Of a stretch of DNA of 64,000 bases, positions 12,363-25,009 are shown in pieces. Each line of letters starts with the position of its first letter. Position 1 is the stretch's first letter. This DNA comes from Salvator merianae. Lineage: Eukaryota > Chordata > Lepidosauria > Squamata > Teiidae. The stretch covers positions 28,174,139 to 28,238,138 of the forward strand of contig QVOM02000101.1 in the NCBI GenBank assembly GCA_003586115.2, given 5' to 3'. The position numbers were made by a program, and so were the translations under genes. Below the pieces are notes generated by a model. The model was not told the origin of the DNA. It ran no database searches and was given only the letters and a program-made list of their open reading frames with translations.

Positions 12363-14050
12363 ATTGTCCTCCTTTCATGTCTCTGTAGATCAGGATAACT
12401 TTATGCAGTGCAACTGTAGAATGGTTATAGTGATAAATGAATGTCTGTAAAAAAAATGTGATATTGTGGTTAGATCTTTCATTTTACTTCTCTAAAGTAT
12501 ATATCAGGATGTTTGTTTTTGCAAGGTCTCAGTTCTCAGACTCTTGCTTAAATAAAGCAACATAAGAGTGTCAGGTAAGATTTCTTCAATTAAATGAAGC
12601 TAGTGCATGTTGTTTTTTTCTGTGATAAATCCAAACTGGACTGCATATAGGTCAATTTGAAAACATTATATAAATGCAAAATGGGATATCCAACTATGCC
12701 CTGAGCAGGTTTGGAGGAAACAAGAGTTATGAATCAGAAAAGAAAAAGAGAGAGAGAATAATAATGGAAACTGATTCCTCATTTTGGACATATTTCTGCC
12801 AGTTTGAATGAATTAATGAATAAAATTTGCTTTAAAATGGGATTTATGATTGATGGTCACACAGCATGCACAATCTGTTTGGAATTGGGCATTGCTGTAT
12901 TCATTCATGGAACAAAAATTAGGAAGAGAATGTAACCAAAGTCTGTATATGGAATCTGTCCATATCTGTTTGTTTGTGGAAAACTGAGGAAGCTTAAACC
13001 CTTTTAGTTCATGCATTACATGGAATCAATAAAACTGAAGCCTGCACAGACAGTTTTGCATTGGATCAATGAAAGATTTGCTGGCTTCATAAGGGCTTCA
13101 AACAAAGCTTATGAACTAGCACACAGTTGGTTGGAAGAGATTCTGTTTGCATGCACTCCCACCAGCTGCTTTTGCGCTCTCTCTCTCTCTCTTTCACACA
13201 CAAACGAGAGAGAGAGGGAGAGAGAGAGAGAGGTTATTTTGTTTGAAATGGAAAGTCACTATTTATGTAGTAAATACAAATGTATAATTCTTCACCTTAG
13301 CAACACGTTTCTGACCTTGGACAATTTCAAAAAGCTAAGGATAATTAGACCTGGTTTACATCTGGATAAGTTGATCCTAAGTTTCTGTTAACTAAAAGAC
13401 AAATAAATGAATTTATTTGTCAGAAGAAAAAGAACAGGTATTCATCACTGCTACCTAATCTATGTGTTTATCTATGGCGGCAACTACATTACTCACTAGT
13501 CCATAGTTCTGCTTTGAACCTAAACTTTCAGGTATGGCTACAATATCCATCTTTAGAAGATATGACTGCCAGAATAATGTAAATTCCCTCCCTCCTTGCC
13601 TCCTCCAACCTCCAAACATGCACTGCATTTTCCGTCCTTATTTGGAGCCTAGATATATGGTCATGGGGAGCACACACAACCAAGTAATTTTGGTGTGTGT
13701 AAATAACTCTAGTTATTCATGAAAATTGCATGCATTGAGTTCTCACACCAGGATACAGGATAGCTTTATTAGTGAGCTATACTAAAAGCAAACAAATAAT
13801 CAGTCATCTCAGACTGAGTTAACTATAAGATACTTCATTTAAAAACCAGGGACTGCCTGTCACAACAATAATCCAAGTATTAGCAGGTTATTATACATTG
13901 TTAAAAATGATTTGTTACAAATTATTATTGAGTTAGCATATAACAGTTTACTGCCAAATGACAAATATCTATAGGCATTTGATGCTCTGATCACATGCTG
14001 TTCACATGGTATAATAAATATGATGCCTTTGTAGATACTGGTCAATAATT
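12363..14050. other. Unannotated stretch
   Basis: No supported gene. It contains the CT/GA mirror microsatellite listed separately. Confidence 0.5.
13176..13233. repeat. (CT)n spacer (GA)n inverted microsatellite
   Basis: A CT dinucleotide run (13176-13193) is followed after about 11 bases by a GA run (13205-13233). The two are complementary and could form a hairpin. Confidence 0.85.
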
Positions 14051-14149
14051 TTCAGTATAAGACATCCATATATGTACATGACAGCTCTTGGAAGCCTGAG
14101 GTGTTTTTACAGCAATATTTGTATTGATCAGGAGTCTGTGCTACCAAGG

Positions 14150-14737
14150 CCATGGACCTTTCTTTGGCTACGCTTAATCTGTAATAATGAGCTACAAAGT
14201 CCGCTTCTGGGTCTCACCTCATTGGTTCACAGGTTAGTGTGGATCTGTATGCTGGTATGCTCCATCCATGCTGGAAAGAGCATAATCCCAGTCAGGGAGG
14301 CCCTGACTGAGATTACAGTTACAGCAGTTTAAACAGGTCCAGAGTTGGCAGATAATCAGGAAGTTTAATTGTCTTAGCCATACAAAAAGCCAAAAACAAA
14401 AACTGTGCGTACCTGATATTTTGACTGATTTTAGTCAAAGTTGGCAGCCCTGAATAGGTCTACTGACAGATCAGTGAGCCTTGGTCCAGACCACAAAGCC
14501 ATGTAGAAGGCATGCCCCATAGTTGGGACTACCAGCGGACCCCTTTCAATGCTGCACCAAATAGCACTGCCAAAATGGCCCACTGGTGTCTCTAAGGCTA
14601 GGAATGAAAATTCCTGGCCATTCAAAAGCCTCAGATGCAAGTCCCAAACCTCGTGCAGTGTGGTGGTTGGTCTGGACCAGTGCTGCTGTGCAGACAACAC
14701 TGTTTCTGACCACAGAAAGGTGACTGTAGAAAGGCCC
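14150..14737. mobile_element. Family C repeat region
   Basis: Contains a hairpin around GTATGCTCCATCC/AGAGCATA near 14255-14285 and phrases shared with other copies (CTAGGAATGAAAATTCCTGG; CCAAAATGG; GGTCTGGACCAGTGCTG). The right end reads GAAAGGCCC followed by TAA at 14737-14739, matching the shared terminal motif. The left limit is not certain. Confidence 0.5.
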
Positions 14738-14739
14738 TA

Positions 14740-16063
14740 AGAAAACTTGATAAAACTGTAGCATTTCTGAAGATTCTCTATTAGAATTTGGAAGTGAAAT
14801 ATTTTCTAATTTGGGAAACAAAACAAAACAAAAAACTGTTAATGATCCTAGATATCGTAACTACATTACATAGGGGAAGTTTTTAAAGTTTCAAGTGTTT
14901 TGGAGTAGGAAGGGTATAAATAAACTGCTTCAACTAATGTTTGAATAATTAAATCTTACTGATCTTTGATGTTCAAAGGTATCTCTACCAAATATACTGG
15001 CAGCCATGGCCTATGCTATTTGAAGCTGATTGGGTAGAAGGTAGAGCAATTTATAAGATGAATTAGAAGACTGGGGTATATACCAAAGGAAGACTTTGGT
15101 ATATTCTGCATTGTTCTGTGGTTTGATGTTTCCCCTGGAGCTTTTTGCAAAGCACTGTTTTAAAGGTAAGTTCTTTGAAAGCTATTCCGGTTGTACTGCT
15201 GCTATAGCACTCTAAGGATCACTTGCCAGCAAAGCTGTTGCTCTTGTGTTTAGGAATGTGCATATCCTGTACCCAGGGATCACTGCTATGGTGCAACAGG
15301 TGCACAGAGATGTGTAGCCCCTGCACCATCAGATCAATCCCACAATGCCATTAAGGCCAAACAGGTCTTGCATTTATTGTACATTTTATATTCATGTACT
15401 CCTGGATATTTGTCAAAAGCTGTTGGTAGTTTGGAAATTCTGTTCCTGTGAACTACATTCCAGTTCAGCAGGTGTTGGATAAACGGGAATCTAGTGTAAT
15501 CAATCAAGCCCCAAAGTCAGTATGATATCATAGTTTTAAGGTTTTTAGCACTTCTCAGCAGAATCTGTTATTTTCTGTGGTTAATTTTGACCTAATTTTT
15601 TTAATGTTAATAAATTATGCCCAAGGCATTTCATTGAGCAGTAGTAGAAAAACTGCTTTCTCACTAATACACATTGCAGATAAGCTCTTGAGCTAATGTT
15701 GTACAAATATAATTCGTTTGGAAATGGTTTAAGCTGTTGGTGCTCAATTATAATACTATATGAATAAGAATATAAAAAAGCAAAGTAACAAACTGCTTTG
15801 TTTCCAGGAAAAGTATAACCTAAGTTTGTGTCTACTAAAAATGAATAAAGATGCAATATGGCTGGGGAAATACAATTTCCTAATCATTTATTTACATATT
15901 GTAAGCCTGTTCAAAGACCTGCTGAGTCTTCATCAATTCATATGACATGGTTAATAGCACAATATATTTTTTAAAAATGTATATTTAGTATGAATGAATG
16001 ATCTGGAACTCTTCCTGCATGTTGCTTAAGGAATTAGCTGCTATTTCCCTTAAGGAGTGAGCC
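14740..16063. other. Unannotated stretch
   Basis: AT-rich DNA with no supported gene or element. Confidence 0.5.
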
Positions 16064-16111
<48 letters not shown>

Positions 16112-16130
16112 GATAGATAGATAGATAGAC
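16064..16130. repeat. (GATA)n microsatellite
   Basis: Roughly sixteen GATA units with one interruption. It produces a spurious Ile/Tyr/Leu/Ser frame on the minus strand. Confidence 0.95.
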
Positions 16131-16648
16131 AGATCAGTAAAACATACAGGACTATAAGAAAATTGTACTCCATTTCAGAAGAAGCATGATTTTTTTTTTC
16201 TCATCCTTTTTAAGGAAACAATAAACATTAAATGGCACATAAGACGTGGACACTCCAGGGGTTCTGAACTGTGGGACTGGAAACTCTTACCCATTCATGA
16301 ACCACGAGAAATTAAGGAAATTCTAATACTACTGCAATTTCTATATTTCGGACCCCAATGTGGGTCCTACATATGCATCTACCCAAACCTTATTTGGTGT
16401 ACTTGAGAATACATTAACCTATTACAGCAGAAGGCCAACTAAGAATTTATTTTCACGTCTGCAGGCTCAGAGAAGGTCTCTGTCATTCTCTGGCTTCTTC
16501 ACAAAACTTAAGCATGATTTACTACTTATTTTACTGAACACTGTTCTTCCTTTCTCAACACTAGATCATTTTTGATCCAGATTTTAGTCTTTTTCCATGC
16601 TAAATGATGGAAAGCCTAAATAGGTTGGGGACTCAGACTATAATTATT

Positions 16649-16790
16649 GGGCCTTTCTGCACTTTCTACCTTAGAATGGGATTATTATAGTCCAGCTGCT
16701 CCTGGTACAGCTGTGAAACACTCCACAGCTATACCAGGAGCAGCTGGACTATAATTATACCATTCTAAGGTAGAAAGTGCAGAAAGGCCC
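16649..16790. mobile_element. Near-perfect palindromic fold-back element (142 bp)
   Basis: The two halves are inverted copies of each other. Reading inward from GGGCCTTTCTGCACTTTCT on the left and the complement on the right, only about three positions differ over arms of about 67 bases, leaving a very short loop near 16716-16721. The terminal motif is the clearest example of the Family B/C terminus. Neither a TAA/TTA nor an 8-bp target duplication is obvious. Confidence 0.85.
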
Positions 16791-17108
16791 ATAGTTTCCA
16801 GATTACAACTCAGAATATCTCTGGTGAGTGCTCCTTCCAGTGGAACTGACATGTGATGAGACCCCAGCACATACTGCATTTTTAAGAATGCAATACCTAC
16901 CACACTTATCAGGAAAATATATATTTATGAAAATAGAATACTCAGCAGAGGGGAAAAATTGGAAGAAATACTATAGCTCATTAGAAATGATATGATATTT
17001 AAAAGAGTTACACATTACACTAGAAAACATAGTGCAAGTAGAAGTAGCTTCACTTGTCTCTTATTTTGTTACAACACTCAACCTGGTTGAACTGGAGAGA
17101 ATCACTGC

Positions 17109-17443
17109 TAGGGATGTGCACAAAAAAAATCATTTTCAATTCATTTTCAAATGAAAATCTGTATTTTTGCTTCATCAGAGAATTTCATTGTCGAAAAATG
17201 CATTTTCGTTTTTGTATTTTTCACATTCATTTTCTCATTGCAAGTGCCATTGCAAATGCTATTTTCATGGTTTAAACAGAGCAAAAATTGCAAAAATTAT
17301 ATGATTTTCATTTTTTTGCTAAAGAATAGGCTTTTTTTGTTTTCGTTTGAAAACTGTAAATGCGAAAAAAGCCATATTCATTTTGATGCGAAAATGAAAT
17401 TTCAAATTAATTTTCAAATATGAATCAAATTTGCACATCCCTA
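17109..17443. mobile_element. Family A hAT-type element, copy A2 (335 bp)
   Basis: Starts TAGGGATGTGCAC and ends TTGCACATCCCTA. Flanks are ATCACTGC (17101-17108) and GTCACTGC (17444-17451), an 8-bp target duplication with one mismatch. The interior is AT-rich with repeated CATTTTC/GAAAATG motifs and has no coding capacity. Confidence 0.85.
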
Positions 17444-17451
17444 GTCACTGC

Positions 17452-18063
17452 CTTGGAATGTGGGTGCTACTGAACTGCTTTCGCTTTCAGTTGGTAGACA
17501 GTGATAAGCACATAGCTTCCATTCTAGGGAGGGGGGCATTTCTTAAACCCATCTTGTTAGCTTCTCTGTCCCATTCTCTGCAAAGATAAGTTACCCTGTA
17601 ACATGGCTTTTGAAGATCTGAAATAAACCCTTCCTTTTAAAGCTAAAAGAAGTGGCTTATTTTGTTTCAAGTCGTGACAAGGTTTCACACGTAGCCCACA
17701 GCAACAATGTCCACCATGGATAAAGGCATTATATGGAAATATGTCTTTACAGGGAAAGATAATGCCCATTTTTAACAGCAGTTAACATAGATAAGTTCAG
17801 TTAAAGTTTAGTGCTGGGCCTCTTACAATGGGGAATGGGGTTAAGGACTGCAAGAATAAGTCAATTTTAGGAGTGGTAGTGTTTCTACATATGAGATTCT
17901 GACTGAAAGTAATCATAACCCCAACAATTGATAGTCAGAGAGAGCTATGTTACTGATATAAAAGTTAAAATGGAACATTATATCTATATCTATATCAGCC
18001 TTCCAGGACACTTGGATAATTATTTGGAGATGATGGATAGCACACTACAATATGGCTGATGGT
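17452..18063. other. Unannotated stretch
   Basis: No gene or element is supported between copy A2 and the GAAA microsatellite. Confidence 0.5.
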
Positions 18064-18098
18064 AAAAGAAAGAAAGAAAGAGAGAGAGAGACAGAGAG

Positions 18099-18173
<75 letters not shown>

Positions 18174-18178
18174 GAAAA
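18064..18178. repeat. (GAAA)n microsatellite
   Basis: A long GAAA tetranucleotide array with GA-rich interruptions at its left end. Lys/Glu/Arg and Phe/Leu/Ser frames across it are artefacts. Confidence 0.95.
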
Positions 18179-18429
18179 GTGGTGACAATGCTGACTTCTA
18201 TGGTACAGGTCTGTATTGCATAGTGCTTAGTGCACACAATTCTGTATGTATTCTTCTGGAAACCTGAAATGCTCAAGCTTTTCAGGATCAATGTTAGAAT
18301 CTTTCAGAGGTTATGGACATTGATAATGGGTTTCCATGAGTGTAGAGCCAGGAGTCGGTGTGATGAATCTGCAGCAAAATAATTCAGGATATGAAAATAG
18401 TTCACAGGATATAAATTCAAAAAGTCATG

Positions 18430-19115
18430 CATGCAATTAACCTGGACAAAATAGGGAAAGGGAATGAGGATGAAGATTCTACCTCCTGTCAATTAGCTCA
18501 CTTGTTTAGAAGAACCAATTCAAACTGTTGGCATGGATGCTTAATGAAGGGAACATATATTCACCAGTTTTGGAATTCTGGGGAGATACAGAAGTTTTGG
18601 GAGAGAATTCAAGAGAAAGTATGGGAAAAAAATATGCAAACAGAATCAATGTCATTATTTTTGATTGAGGAGATTTGTTTAATGGATTGTTATAGAGGTT
18701 TAAAATTAGGTGAAGGAGTTCAGTCTATAGCAATTAATACTGGCAGTGCTGGCAGTAATAGTGTCTGTGTGGAAAGAGAACACCAAATGGAAACTGGAGT
18801 AATGGAGGTATTATTTACTGGATGTGATTAAATTTCAAATACTGAGTAATAATAGATTAAGAATGGAAAGGCAAAAAAGTAGATGGAGATTTGAGAGGAA
18901 AATAGAAGGGTATAGTTGAATATTTGATGAAGGAAGTGGGGAGTGAAAGAAATAAGGTATTAGTAACCTTCCACATGCAATAGTTTAAGTTAGGATGGTA
19001 GGTTCACCAAGGGAGGGATTATAAAAGTATAAGTATATATTATAAATTGATGGATGTATTGATTTATGGGCTTTTTCAATGTTTTGATTTTGCAAAAATA
19101 AAAATAATAAAAAGC
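18430..19115 (+). pseudogene. L1-type LINE ORF2 C-terminus and 3' end
   Basis: The open frame at 18427-18831 contains a Cys-rich segment near CWHGC followed by YIHQFWNSGEIQKFWERIQ. This resembles the C-terminal L1 ORF2 pattern in which a Cys/His pair precedes a W-C-x-x-I-x-x-F-W block. The 3' region ends in AATAAAAATAATAAAA (about 19098-19113), plausible as an L1 poly(A)-like tail. The 5' part is missing. Confidence 0.65.
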
Positions 19116-19239
19116 ATGCAGTTAGTTCGTAATTACTGTGAGAAGTCTTTCAGTCAGAAAGTGAGTCTTGATTGACATACGGGGTTACTGAAGATGTGAC
19201 TGACTCAGTTAGTTTGCAGTTCACAGTGACCTAAGGTGT

Positions 19240-19490
19240 CTAAATGTTTCAAATCCATATCAAACCAGCCTGCTGTTCAAAACCCCCAGTTTGAATCAAA
19301 CCCTAACCAAGGGCTGTTGTAACAAACCAGTTAACCCATAGCAAGCCAAGGGTGTTCATGATGGTTCAGTTGGTCTGAATGTGAACTGAACCACCCTGAT
19401 ATTTGGAGGGGGGGGATTTGAATCAAACCAAACCAAGGATAGTTTGGCTTGATTTGAAGAGGACCACTAAAATTCAGGTTGTGCATCTAG
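19240..19490. repeat. TTTGAATC/GGTTTG-rich repeat, possible Family A relative
   Basis: Contains several imperfect copies of a GGTTTGATTCAAACC-like palindromic motif, also dense at 24709-25009 and 35650-36005. The right end GTGCATCTAG is loosely like a Family A terminus. Boundaries are uncertain. Confidence 0.4.
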
Positions 19491-20129
19491 AGGTTTAACA
19501 TGAGACTAGTCCCTTTTGCACGTAAGTCCTGTACAAAGTAGTAGACTTGCAAGGACCAACTTGAATGCCAAATCTGTAGCCTCACAGATAAGAAATCTTT
19601 CTACTGTTAAGTTTGTGAGAAATATTTCTTTTTTCAAGAAACAGTCACTCTGACATAACAGAAGTAAGGAGCAGAATTGGTTTTCCAGAAGGAACAGAAA
19701 CTTACAAGTGACAGAGAGATGAAGTTGCTTCAGCTTCTGACATGCTGGATAGTAACAGGGATATATGCATCTCTGATTAAAATATTTGGCAAAATCTGCA
19801 CTATGGTTTTAGTGCAGTCCAGGGCCTCTAGATGTGTTGTTCCCCTCCCCTCCTTAATGGTGTTCAGCACAACCTACTCTTGTGGTGGGGGAAAGAATAA
19901 TCCATCTATTCACTGCCTTTTGGCTCACACCAGAATACAGAACATCCACACGTATACCATGCTGATACAGTGGAGAGTATGTTTTACATGCTATTGGCAT
20001 CAGGGCATCATTGTGTGATGCGTATCTTAGCCAATATTTATAGAGTCCTGGAGCCAGTATTTCAAACAAAGTACCATATTAATAGAATTGTACAACTGAA
20101 AAGTTAATAATTAATAATTATCAACATGG
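19491..20129. other. Unannotated stretch
   Basis: Nothing recognised. The 113-codon frame at 19677-20018 has no family features. Confidence 0.45.
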
Positions 20130-20566
20130 CTTCCTAAAAAGGGAGAAATACCTAAGATTCTGTAACAGTTGCCTTAAGCATCCTTATGCATACAAGTCAG
20201 TACAAAAACCCCGTATAAATATTAAGTTTAGACATATTCAAAGCATTTGACAGTGTGAATCATTTATATATAACAGTCTTACTAGAAAAAAGAAGAGTAG
20301 GATCTGGATTCCAAGTTCTCAAAAATTCTTACCATGCAAACTATACACAGATCTTAACAAATGAAACACTATTGCATAAAATACCATTTCATAGAGAAAC
20401 CAAACAAGAGTGCCTGCTCTCACCATTACTATTCAAAATTGTAATGGAATCATTTCCCCCCACCCCACAAAAAAAGAAGAAAGAAAGAAAGAAAGGAAGG
20501 AAGGAAGAAAGAAAGAAAGAAAGAAAGGAAGGAAGGAAGGAAGGAAGGAAGGAAGGAAGGAAGGAA

Positions 20567-20636
<70 letters not shown>

Positions 20637-21660
20637 AGATTGAAAGATACACAACTGGTAAAATATACAATACTTAAAATTTATTTGCTAACGATATATT
20701 TTCATTTTTTTTTAAGAAAGAATTATTAAAAATGATTAAAGGTATTAATACAACTTATATACTTTGCCAATAAATTACAAGAAGTTATTAGTAATTACTT
20801 TCAAACCAATAACAGGAAACATAAAGACATATTAAAAATTAAACAAAAAACCTTTTTCTCTGCTGGGCGAAACTGCAGTCAAAGGTATGAAAATTATATT
20901 TTTAAACATGATCTATCTATATACTGGGAAAAACTTTAAATCAGATCTTGGGAGAGCATAATGCATTTATATTTAAAGTTAAACAACTTCATCTTACAAG
21001 GGCTATAAACCATAGAATAGCAAATCAGGGACGGTGGGAAGTATATATATTAATGTGTACTATATAATATTTCAGATAAGCATTAGCATATGACAATAAT
21101 AAATGGAAGAAACTTTAGAAGATATAGTATTTCAAGAATACATGGGGAAAAAAAATAAAAGCTTATCTAAACCAATAGTTAAAAATACTATCATTGTAGG
21201 GTGGAGGGGAATCAAAAGGAAAAACAGTCCCATTCCCATCTCTACTGAGTCCAATTTATACATTGTGAACATTTCCAGTAAATATTGTTCAACAACAATA
21301 AGATAATCTAGCAGCGGTCAAAATCATATGTTTAAAAGACTTCTATAAATCAGATGGGCTTCCCAAAGAAATCAAAACGTTAAAAACACAGCTGGAATCA
21401 TTACAATTTAATCAGCTTGAAAGCTAACAAAGACAGGGATATTTAAATAGAAATGGCATAAAAGAAACAACAGTGAGGAAATTAATGCCTTTTGAAAAAT
21501 TATATGATAATCATAGAATTCCCAAAAGAGGCTTAGTCTCCTTGCTAGATGTCATTTTAAAAGACTCACAGGCTTCCTCACTAGAAGGATTATGAAAATT
21601 ATGGAAGATAGATTTAAGCACAAATATAACAGAAAATGACTGACAAACTCAAAAAATAAA
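20130..21660 (+). pseudogene. L1-type LINE ORF2 fragment, interrupted
   Basis: In the frame at 20255-20455 a segment ending ECLLSPLLFKIVMES matches the L1 reverse-transcriptase block with consensus QGCPLSPLLFN. After the GAAA/GGAA array, LFANDIFS near 20680-20702 sits at the place of the F-A-D-D catalytic block but is altered. Downstream, PIVKNTIIVGW (from about 21170) and PFEKLYDNHRIPKRGL (about 21490) fit the region after the RT domain. Many stops and shifts show it is inactive. Whether 18430-19115 derives from the same insertion is not known; its order argues for a separate copy. Confidence 0.7.
20470..20639. repeat. (GAAA)n/(GGAA)n compound microsatellite
   Basis: About 170 bases of alternating GAAA and GGAA blocks, lying between two L1 reverse-transcriptase motifs. 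Confidence 0.95.
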
Positions 21661-24600
21661 ATAAAATAAATTACTGTACAAAATCCTCAGAGCACCAATA
21701 CAACTTACATACATTTATCCCCCATCTGTTTTTCACTGCAGTAAAGAGAACAATGATACATCTATGGTAGAGCTGTAGATACATTCAAATGTGTAGGGAC
21801 CAAATAAGATTTGCATGCTGAACACACAAACTGAATGGTGTCCAGAGTTATATGTCCTACTATTGTTTAAAGATTATTAAAAAAAAAAAAAAAATGGATA
21901 CAACACAATTCTGATACTTAGCTGCAGCACAATTCCTAAAAGCACAAAATCGGAAAATTCTAAAGTCATTGTACGTTACTAACTCGTTGTGTGTGCCGAC
22001 GGGGTTTAAAATGTGAGATTATTCCAGGGGTATGTTGTGATTGTTACATGTTATGCATGTCAATTTTAATATAGACCCAGGGTATAGGAGTGAAATCATG
22101 CAGGACAGCTATTCTGGGAAAATCAGCTCTCTACCTGAATTTTCCCAAAATAGCAATATGACTTCCCTTCTCCATCTGCTTGCCTTTGGCCTGGGCGTTG
22201 AGGAAAATGGTCTCTGCACATGTGCAAGAGCTGGCAGTCATGCACTTCTGAGTATTTTGCACCATCAAAATACCCAGAAATAGCTGTCTCATCATCACTG
22301 GAGCAAGTGCCCAGATAAGTAAATTGTCCGCAATTGCCCTGTGGTGTTTCCCTGCCATCTGACAGGCACCGTAAGAGGCAATTGCAGGATCCAAATAAGG
22401 TCCTGCATTTTCCTCTCCCAGTTTTGAGGCAACCTGGTATAATAATATATAGGATAGAGCTGTGGGAGAATGTTATCCTAGAACTACAAAAGAAGCTACA
22501 AGAAAACATACCCAAGACAGCATTTATTACTTAATGAAACCAGTTATTGAAATACTTCCACATATTCAAGATGCAGCAGTTCCACAAGAAACCATCTGGA
22601 ACTTATGGTACCTAACATCAACTATCATTCTGCATAGAGCAGTTACAACAAATTAATACAGAAACAGATATGAAAGTAGGATCACAAAACAAAAACAAAT
22701 CCTAATAAGAGCATTTTGCTGAAATTGTAATATAGAAACAAAGTGGCATATTTAAACTAACTTAACTGTTATGCAAAAGATTATAAAGCCTCTGTAATAA
22801 ATAAAACAGACAAAAGAAATTGTGTGTGCAAGACACCAGAAGCAGATATCTTTCCTTGAAAAGTAGCCCATGCCCCTCATGTTCAAGCAATAACTCATGT
22901 GGCACAAAATCCTATGTACTTAAAGAAAGCCAAACACAAAACACATCCATGGTTTCACCACAGAGGTCATTAACTGAGGGCTCCCAAGTCAAAAGACAGG
23001 CCCCTGGCTGGCACCACACAGAAGGTCATTGACTTTCTGCTTGTATAGGAGGAGGATGCATACAGACTTTGTTCTGCCAGAGCTAATGCAATTATTCTGT
23101 CTTTGAAATGGCAGATAGAGAGATGTGGCAACAGAGCCACAATAGTTTAAAGCAGGAGAGGTTTTGTTTGTTTGTTTGTTTTTAATCCATTTGTCATGTT
23201 GGAGGCCATAGTGGAAGGGACACATCCCCTTCTGTCAGAAACATCACGCCATCCTCTAGAATGATGCCTGAATGGCACCATGGAAGTGGCACAGGACATC
23301 TCTGTAAGAGGAGGAGGTGGACTTCAGTGTGATGCTGGGTCCTCTATCCAGCAGCTGCAGAGACCATCATCTCAGCACCATTCTTCATTCTGAGCAGCAA
23401 TAACAGTGGCCACAGGTATGTCAGTATCTTACCTGTCTTCCTTACCCAGGAGGTTTCTTCTGTGCAAAAGTGTAACCTCTAACCTTCCTATCTCTGATTG
23501 TCCCAAGTGTAGGCATGCCACAGCTATTGACAGGTGAGCCCATAAGAAAGACCTCAAGGGTAGGGTTATTGCAGCAGTATGTAGGCATCCATGAGGGTAA
23601 AGAAAAAAAAAAAGTCTTTTCTGCATCCTCCCTCACAGACATCTAAGCAGATGGATCCATTGCCTTGTCAGACCTGCAGTTCCACATAGGTGCAACACTC
23701 TCCAAGTAGGGCCTACCAGCTGAGCATCACCTATTCCTATGTCACATAGTTCTGCCCCAAGTCTTCTTCTAGCCAGTCAAAGCTCACCCAGTCCATCCCC
23801 CATTATTCCCTCAATATTATCCTGGGCCCTGGCAGTGCTCCTCAGCTGTGGCCTTAGACCCTCCCTACACACTCATACTGCATGGGATGTACTTTACTGT
23901 CATTCTCACACATGGGTAGTTGCAGAGTGCCAGCTGGCCTTAATGCCACCCAGAATTGCAGCCATAAGTCCTGCACAGAATGAAGAAGCAGGGCTTAGTG
24001 GTCTGCATCTGCAAGGTGGACATAGGCTTCTAAATGGTGCAAAATTGAAATCCGCATATTGCACTGACACTTTAAATTGTTCCCAAGATCAGGACTTTCT
24101 GTGGATATTCTTGAATATTGGTCACCTTTCCTGCAGAGTGCCCCAAATATATCCAATACAATTTGATGATCATTCTCCATGATTGCCTACCATCCAGTGG
24201 CCAGGTGGTGGTTAACACTGCTGAAGAAATCACACATGCCTTCTTTTTGGTGCTGAAATCAGGTCAAAGACATGATCCCTAACAGTCATGAATGCTTATA
24301 GTCTGCAATCCCAGAAATGCACTTGAAAAGGAGGTCACAATAAAGGGGGATATGGAGTAGGGAATGACATGCAAAAACAACAATAAAAAAAACAACAACA
24401 ACACGCTACCCAATCAGCCTGATGAATACATTATTCTTCCATGACCACCACTCACTCCAGCACCTTGTCTAATAGAATTACATTAGCAATTATGCTTAGA
24501 CTTTCTGGCCCCAGATACGTCCTTTTGAGGAAATGGCACATCATTGTCTCTTTAAGACCTCATGTAAAATTCCCCTCCTGTATGGAGGCATTAACCATTC

Positions 24601-24708
24601 ACAGAACCTGCACATCTTCAGTGAGTGCATATCAACCATAGTAGGGAAGGATGAAAGAAACATGAGTCTGTCCAAATATTTGCAAGCAGTTAATCCACAT
24701 CTTCAGGC
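21661..24708. other. Unannotated stretch
   Basis: No gene is supported. Open frames of 130 codons at 22123-22515 (minus) and 147 codons at 23739-24182 (plus) overlap other frames and show no domain. An A run lies at 21880-21894 and a GTTT run near 23166-23183. 22460-22760 could be more LINE-derived sequence, but no motif fixes it. Confidence 0.45.
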
Positions 24709-25009
24709 TAGAGATGTTGTAAACTAGTTTGTTTCGTTCACATTTTACAATGAACTGTGGGGTGTGCATGTGAACCAAACCACCCTGCAGTTTGAAAAAA
24801 AAAAAAAAAAAGTTTGAACAAACCCAGTTAAGGGATGTTCTAATCAACCAAGTGAACCACACGAACCAAGTGTGGTTTGCAATGATTTATATGGTTTGAG
24901 ATTCACTGAATCAAGGGTACTTCAAAGATGGTTTGAATTGAATGTGAACTAATGATAGTTTGGTTTAATTCAAACCAAACCACTAAATTTTGGTTTGTGC
25001 TAATCTATA
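24709..25009. mobile_element. Diverged hAT-type element (Family A relative)
   Basis: Starts TAGAGATGTTGT and ends TGCTAATCTATA, a degraded form of the Family A termini. Flanks CTTCAGGC (24701-24708) and CCTCAGAC (25010-25017) match at 6 of 8 positions, a plausible old 8-bp duplication. The interior carries AACCAAAC/GTTTGGTT palindromic motifs. Confidence 0.55.

Noticed and set aside
18052..18291. Lys/Glu-rich and Phe/Leu/Ser-rich open frames
   Set aside because: Translations of the GAAA microsatellite.
20255..20677. 140-codon frame as a gene
   Set aside because: It joins a decayed L1 segment to the GAAA/GGAA array; not a gene.
22123..22515. 130-codon minus-strand frame
   Set aside because: Overlaps other open frames and has no recognisable motif.
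23739..24182. 147-codon plus-strand frame
   Set aside because: Ser/Pro/Leu-rich with no domain and no splice or poly(A) context.
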